A stretch of DNA of 64,000 bases. It comes from Duodenibacillus massiliensis (GTDB taxonomy: Bacteria; Pseudomonadota; Gammaproteobacteria; Burkholderiales; Burkholderiaceae_F). This document shows positions 58,212 to 64,000 of this stretch, one piece after another (within the stretch, counting starts at the first letter, position 1; each line of letters opens with the position of its first letter). The stretch spans positions 453,242-517,241 of the forward strand of contig NZ_LT635859.1 in the NCBI RefSeq assembly GCF_900128485.1, given 5' to 3'. A program made the position numbers and the translations under genes. The notes under the pieces were generated by a model that searched no databases, was not told the DNA's origin, and worked only from the letters and a program-made list of their open reading frames with translations.

Positions 58212-58287
58212 TGGTGGAGACAAACGGGATCGAACCGTTGACCCCCTGCTTGCAAAGCAGGTGCTCTCCCAGCTGAGCTATGCCCCC
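58212..58287 (-). tRNA. tRNA-Ala (TGC)
   Basis: A 76-base cloverleaf on the minus strand starting GGGGGCATAGCTCAG, with anticodon TGC and encoded CCA. It lies in the 16S-23S spacer. Confidence 0.97.
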
Positions 58288-58308
58288 GCGTGTTTCATGC
58301 ACTGCGTT

Positions 58309-58385
58309 TGGTGGGTCTTGATGGACTCGAACCATCGACCCCCGCCTTATCAAGACGATGCTCTAACCAGCTGAGCTAAAGACCC
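58309..58385 (-). tRNA. tRNA-Ile (GAT)
   Basis: A 77-base cloverleaf starting GGGTCTTTAGCTCAG, with anticodon GAT and encoded CCA. It lies between 16S and tRNA-Ala. Confidence 0.97.
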
Positions 58386-58472
58386 AACCGCATTACAACT
58401 TCAACAGACTCAACCGATAAGTGTGGGAACTTCCTTCTTTTACTGCAGTTCCTTTTCAGAAACATTCTCTAG

Positions 58473-60007
<1,535 letters not shown>

Positions 60008-60198
60008 ATCCTGCTTTTTGGTCGTACTCAAATCACTCGCAGAAACTGACCGAGATAAATCTCAATCATTTCTTTGGCTTAAAGTCTGAGTACTTCCGAT
60101 TTTTTTGCGTTTCCATGAAGAAACTGCATTTTTCAGAAGCACCCACACTTATCGGTTCGTCTGTTTCAGATTTTTAAAGAACACCGAAAACCTGTCGT
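60008..60198 (-). other. rrn leader between tRNA-fMet and 16S, with boxA
   Basis: A leader with a boxA-like site GTTCTTTAAAAATCTG (within 60167-60184). No separate -35/-10 pair is evident, so transcription probably enters from the tRNA-fMet promoter. Confidence 0.6.
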
Positions 60199-60275
<77 letters not shown>

Positions 60276-60624
60276 ATCCGAGTTTTCGCTCTGCCTCATC
60301 AGCAGAGAAAGCGCATATTACAGAACGATTTTTCTGATGTCAAGCTTTGCGCCAAAAATTTTTTAAGCGCCTTTTGCGGCCATTACCTGAATTACGCCAC
60401 CGCCTGAGGTTTTTCGCCTTGATTTACAGCGGTTTTCCGAAAGCCAGCCAACCCCGACGGCCCCGCTCTGTTAAAATGCACAAACAACACTTAGTACTTT
60501 CGGCCTACGCCGCACACCATATGCTGACAGCCGCTTGAAAGTTTGAAGAGGCTGTCGGAAAATGTGCGTGCATTTTTCCCCTGCGGCAGAGCATTTTGCC
60601 GCCATTTATAAACAGTAAACCGCC
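60276..60624. other. Divergent region tRNA-fMet/pyrD
   Basis: No gene is supported. Besides the rrn/tRNA promoter, the plus strand holds two hairpins before pyrD: GACAGCC ... GGCTGTC (about 60525-60557), and a weaker GGAAAATG ... CATTTTTCC (about 60558-60580) with T-rich sequence. These could form a pyrD leader structure. Confidence 0.45.
60315..60343 (-). promoter_or_regulatory. Strong sigma-70 promoter of tRNA-fMet and probably rrn
   Basis: On the minus strand, TTGACA (60343-60338) and TAATAT (60320-60315) are separated by 17 bases, a near-consensus promoter about 40 bases upstream of tRNA-fMet. Confidence 0.88.
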
Positions 60625-61677
60625 ATGCTTTACAAACTTGCCAAGAGCGTTCTCTTTCAGATGCAGCCTGAAACTGCCCACCATCTGATCATGGAGAACT
60701 TGGACTGGGTCACTTCGTTCGGTCTTCATAAGCTGCTTACCCACACGCCCCCGGAAGATCCGGTGGAAGTGATGGGCATCCGCTTTCCCAATACGATCGG
60801 GCTTGCGGCCGGCATGGATAAGGACGGCGAGCGTGTAAGCGCTTTCGGTGCCCTCGGGTTCGGCCACGTCGAAATCGGCACGATCACGCCGCTCGCGCAG
60901 CCCGGTAACGCCAAGCCGCGCTGTTTCCGCGTGATTCCCGCCGAAGGCATCATCAACCGCATGGGCTTTAACAACGAAGGGTGCGACAAGGTGCTCAAGA
61001 ACTTAAAGAGTGCCGACGCCTTTAAGCTCAGAGGCGGTGTTTTGGGGATCAACATCGGCAAAAATGCCGTCACCCCCATTGAAAATGCGGTGAGCGACTA
61101 CCGTATCTGCCTGCAGAAGACCTATGCCAAGGCCGATTACATCGCCGTCAACATTTCAAGCCCCAACACCAAGAATCTGAGGACGCTCCAAGGCGACAAA
61201 CCCCTGTGCGAACTGCTCGAGGCCCTTAAGACCGAGCGTGAAAAGATCATGGAAACGCAGGGTCTGGCCTACAAGCCCATCGCCGTGAAGCTTGCGCCCG
61301 ACCTCGATAACGATGCCATCCTGCGCGCCGTGGACCACATTGTGAGCTACGGCATGGACGCGGTGATTGCCACCAACACGACGATTGATCACTCCTCCGT
61401 TCAGGGGCTGCCCCACTGGGAGGAAACGGGCGGCCTTTCCGGTAAGCCCCTGATGGAGCGCTCCACCGAATGTCTGCGCCTCATTACCGAGCACCTCAAG
61501 GGCGAACGCCCCGTGATTGCCTCGGGCGGCGTCATGACCGGGGAAGACGCCGTCATCAAGATGCAGGCCGGCGCCGCACTCGTGCAGCTTTATTCGGGCT
61601 TTGTCTATAAGGGACCGGCTCTGGTGGCTGAGTGCGTGGAAGCCGTTGCCAGGTGGCGCGCTGAACAAAAGCACTGA
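60625..61677 (+). CDS. pyrD: Dihydroorotate dehydrogenase (quinone), class 2
   Basis: A 350-residue membrane-associated flavoenzyme that oxidises dihydroorotate to orotate with electrons passed to quinone. The N-terminal helical extension (residues 1-40) that docks on the membrane and binds quinone is present, as in class 2. FMN and substrate motifs are NTIGLAAGMDKDG, GINIGKN, NISSPNTKNLR (catalytic-Ser region), VIATNTT, GLSGKPL and SGGVMTGEDA. Its product is used by PyrE, encoded at 19426. A terminator follows at 61692-61727. Confidence 0.96.
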   Translation: MLYKLAKSVLFQMQPETAHHLIMENLDWVTSFGLHKLLTHTPPEDPVEVMGIRFPNTIGLAAGMDKDGERVSAFGALGFGHVEIGTITPLAQPGNAKPRCFRVIPAEGIINRMGFNNEGCDKVLKNLKSADAFKLRGGVLGINIGKNAVTPIENAVSDYRICLQKTYAKADYIAVNISSPNTKNLRTLQGDKPLCELLEALKTEREKIMETQGLAYKPIAVKLAPDLDNDAILRAVDHIVSYGMDAVIATNTTIDHSSVQGLPHWEETGGLSGKPLMERSTECLRLITEHLKGERPVIASGGVMTGEDAVIKMQAGAALVQLYSGFVYKGPALVAECVEAVARWRAEQKH

Positions 61678-61691
61678 CATACATTTTTTCT

Positions 61692-61727
61692 GAGCCGGTT
61701 TCAGCAGTCTGATTCCGGCTCTTTTTC
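61692..61727 (+). terminator. pyrD terminator
   Basis: The stem GAGCCGG pairs with CCGGCTC, about 16 bases apart, followed by five T. Confidence 0.85.
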
Positions 61728-61880
61728 TCCGAAATATCCGATACTTCGCTCATGGTTGGGTGCGGTAAAATCGCCCGCACCTTTAAGAGAGGTCTGACGG
61801 CGCGGCTTCCTGCCGCAAACCGACAAACGAAAAACGCCGCAGCCTCTGAAAACCCCAACACAACAATTACAGCGACAGCC

Positions 61881-63908
61881 ATGTTGTCTTCCACTCTTCC
61901 TGTCCGTCCCGCCTTTTGGAACGTACCGCTTTGGGCCGAAATCGGCGTTTACATCATCGGACTCATCGCCGTCATCGTCTGCGCGGCAGGCATTATCCGT
62001 GTGATCAGGGAGCGCCGCGCGGGAGCTGCGCCCGAAACGCCTGAAGGCCCCCGCAAGCGGCGCATCGCAAATCTTTTCTGCGAGGTGCTCGGACAAAGCA
62101 AAGTCATGCGTGGCGCAAGCGGCAAAGCGCATCTGGCGATTTTCTGGGGCTGCATTTTCCTTTTCTGGGGAACGGCCACCGCCACGCTTGACTGGGACGT
62201 CGGTCACTATGTGTTCGGGCAGCAGTTTCTGACCGGACGCTTTTATCTTGTCTACAAGCTCATCCTGGATACGGCCGGCCTTGCCGCTTTAATCGGCCTC
62301 GGCTACGGCGCCTGGCGCCGCTTTGTGGCGCACGACGAGCGGGTGGAAAGCAACGGGCGCTTTGCCTGCCTTATTGCAAGCCTTGCCGCCATCATCATTA
62401 CGGGCTTTTTCGTTGAAGCCCTACGCCTTGCGGTGCAGCAGCCCGCCTGGCGTGAGTTTTCTCCCGTGGGTAACCTCCTTTCCCAGCTGTTTGCGGGCAG
62501 CACCCCGGATTTTCTGACCACAGCCCATCTCTTTCTTTGGGTTGTGCACGGGCTTGCCTCGCTGATTTTCATCGCCGCGGTGCCGCTCACGTTTTATTCG
62601 CACATCTTTAAGACGCCGATCTCCATTTTCTGGCAGAAAGTGTCGCCCGCGGGTGCCATTGCCAAAATCGACAACATCGAAGAGCAGGAAACGTTCGGCA
62701 TTTCCAAGTACGAGCAGTTCACCTGGCGCGACCGCGCCCGCTTTGACGGCTGCACCGAATGCGGCCGCTGCCGCGGCGTGTGCCCGGCCGTCAAGGCTGA
62801 TACGCCTCTGGATCCGAAGTCGCTCATCATGACGCTCCGAGACAGAATGCGCGATGCGGCAAACGACAAGGAACTTATTGGGGGGCTCGTGAGCCGTGAC
62901 GCGCTCTGGAGCTGCACCACGTGCGGCGCCTGTGCGCGCGCCTGTCCCGCCGACATTCCGATTCCGGATCTCATCGTCTTGATGCGCCGGCATCTTGCGC
63001 TTGAAACAGGCGAATTCCCCGAAGGGCTCGCCGGCGCCCTGGAAAACACCGCTTCGGTCGGTAACCCCTGGGGCATGGACCCGGGCAGCCGCCTTGCGTG
63101 GGCCAAGGACCTGGATGTGCCGGTTGCCAAACCCGGCGTTGCCTACGACGTACTCTACTGGGTGGGGTGTTCAGCCAGTTACGACCGCCGGGCGCAGAAA
63201 ATTGCCCGCGCCATGGTGAAGATTCTCAAGGCCGCCGGCATTCACTTTGCCGTAATGCAGGAAGAGCGCTGCCACGGCGACTTCGCTCGCCGCGCCGGTG
63301 AGGAATACCTCTTTCAGACAGCTGCCGCCGAAAACATCGAAAACCTCAGAAAGTATCAGTTCAAGGAACTCGTTGCGGCCTGCCCGCACTGCTTTAACAC
63401 CCTTAAAAACGAGTATCCCCAGTTTGAGGGCGGCACCTTTAACTGCGTGAGCCATACGGTTCTCATTGACCGGCTCATCACCGAAGGCCGCATCAAGGTG
63501 AGTAAATCGCAGTTTTTCACCGTGATGCACGATCCCTGCTATCTCGCGCGCATGAACGGCATCACCGCCGAACCCCGCCGGGTGCTCGAAACCCTCGGCG
63601 CACACCTGCGCGAAGCCAAACACAGTAAGGCCGATACGCTTTGCTGCGGCGCGGGCGGCGCTCAGATCTTTATGGACCGGCCGGCCCGCATCAACGTGAT
63701 CCGCCTGAAAGAACTCAAGGACACCAAGAGCGAAGTCGTTGCAAGCGCCTGCCCGCACTGCCTCACGATGCTCACAAGCGCGCAGGCTCAGCAAAAAGAA
63801 GGCGACAAGGACGAAGTTCTCTTCCTTGACGTCGCGGAAATCGTGGCCCAGCAGCTCGAAAGCGCTGCCGCCGAAGAAACGTCCGGAAGCCAGCGTCATG
63901 GCAGCTGA
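61881..63908 (+). CDS. Membrane (Fe-S)-binding oxidoreductase, HdrD/GlpC-like
   Basis: A 675-residue protein. The N-terminal about 250 residues contain five or six helices like the NarI/HdrE cytochrome-b-type domain. A 4Fe-4S pair follows (CTECGRCRGVCP near residue 291; CTTCGACARACP near residue 345). Two CCG domains follow (CHGDFARR, ACPHCFNTL, DPCYLARMN, LCCGAGGAQIFMD, ACPHCLTML) that bind further clusters. Such proteins link a cytosolic donor, often ETF or an oxidase subunit, with the quinone pool. The start at 61881 excludes an unrelated opening. It overlaps the regulator start by 11 bases. Confidence 0.85.
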   Translation: MLSSTLPVRPAFWNVPLWAEIGVYIIGLIAVIVCAAGIIRVIRERRAGAAPETPEGPRKRRIANLFCEVLGQSKVMRGASGKAHLAIFWGCIFLFWGTATATLDWDVGHYVFGQQFLTGRFYLVYKLILDTAGLAALIGLGYGAWRRFVAHDERVESNGRFACLIASLAAIIITGFFVEALRLAVQQPAWREFSPVGNLLSQLFAGSTPDFLTTAHLFLWVVHGLASLIFIAAVPLTFYSHIFKTPISIFWQKVSPAGAIAKIDNIEEQETFGISKYEQFTWRDRARFDGCTECGRCRGVCPAVKADTPLDPKSLIMTLRDRMRDAANDKELIGGLVSRDALWSCTTCGACARACPADIPIPDLIVLMRRHLALETGEFPEGLAGALENTASVGNPWGMDPGSRLAWAKDLDVPVAKPGVAYDVLYWVGCSASYDRRAQKIARAMVKILKAAGIHFAVMQEERCHGDFARRAGEEYLFQTAAAENIENLRKYQFKELVAACPHCFNTLKNEYPQFEGGTFNCVSHTVLIDRLITEGRIKVSKSQFFTVMHDPCYLARMNGITAEPRRVLETLGAHLREAKHSKADTLCCGAGGAQIFMDRPARINVIRLKELKDTKSEVVASACPHCLTMLTSAQAQQKEGDKDEVLFLDVAEIVAQQLESAAAEETSGSQRHGS

Positions 63909-64000
63909 TAAAGATTCAGACATCAAAACCGTGCAGGTTCTTGACCGCGCCGTCAAAATTCTCGACGTGGTCGCTGCCGGCTCGGACCCGGTTAATTCCA
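63898..64000 (+). CDS. IclR-family transcriptional regulator, N-terminus only
   Basis: The frame opens at the ATG at 63898, inside the end of the Fe-S gene, and runs off the window (34 residues). VQVLDRAVKILDVVAAGSDPVN matches the start of the IclR winged helix-turn-helix (S-L-x-R-A-L-x-I-L pattern). The 11-base overlap implies coupled expression with the Fe-S protein, whose operon it may control. The effector-binding domain is not visible. Confidence 0.75.
   Translation, partial: MAADKDSDIKTVQVLDRAVKILDVVAAGSDPVNS

Overview
The window is a GC-rich chromosomal segment of a betaproteobacterium. The likeliest group is Burkholderiales, family Sutterellaceae (Sutterella/Parasutterella type). This is inferred from the 16S/23S genes, a 91-residue IF-1, a Shewanella-Fcc3-like fumarate reductase flavoprotein that lacks a heme domain, and conserved gene orders (grpE-dnaK-dnaJ; yhbY divergent from rlmE-ftsH-folP-glmM). 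No database search was possible.

Layout. 1-600: start of a TnpB-like (IS200/IS605-type) gene, its structured end, and a membrane-protein remnant. 0.9-8.1 kb: cspA, icd, a DUF192 protein, sodB, xseA, infA, hemG and lrgAB. 8.1-14.7 kb: palindromic debris, then dnaJ, dnaK, grpE, hemH and a VUT-family transporter, with sigma-32-like promoters in front of grpE and dnaK. 14.9-26.4 kb: a PiT phosphate transporter with a PhoB-type box, a radical SAM protein, an M20 hydrolase, pyrE with an upstream cytosine-deaminase-like gene, apbE, an AIM24-like protein, an FMN-binding protein, the fumarate reductase flavoprotein and a YheT-like hydrolase. 26.6-30.3 kb: a Phe/Tyr-rich leader peptide and terminator before a DAHP synthase, then tgt and queA. 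30.43-30.86 kb: two tandem, structurally covarying RNA genes, each under a promoter embedded in a Fur-box-like site. 31-46 kb: TRIC channel, DMT transporter, tusA-like, alaS, glmM, folP, ftsH, rlmE, yhbY, an acidic protein of unknown function, a second PiT paralog with its own PhoB-type box, and gph. 46.4-52.4 kb: uvrB, tRNA-Asn, and an IS21-family element carrying a KfrA-like third gene and a large hairpin, inserted in an older transposase remnant. 52.8-54.6 kb: a BASS transporter and an amino-acid-binding protein. 54.8-60.3 kb: a complete rrn operon on the minus strand (16S, tRNA-Ile, tRNA-Ala, 23S, 5S), preceded by tRNA-fMet with a strong promoter. 60.6-64 kb: pyrD, a membrane Fe-S oxidoreductase and the start of an IclR-type regulator.

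How it fits together. The genes point to quinone-linked, largely anaerobic energy metabolism: HemG, quinone-type PyrD, the periplasmic flavin reductase with ApbE, and the HdrD/GlpC-like Fe-S protein. The strongest candidate for an undescribed system is the tandem RNA pair at 30.43-30.86 kb. Its architecture recalls the RyhB and PrrF1/PrrF2 iron-sparing RNAs, and it carries a conserved UCUCCUG segment complementary to the sodB ribosome-binding site in this same window. The second is the aromatic-amino-acid attenuator in front of the DAHP synthase gene.
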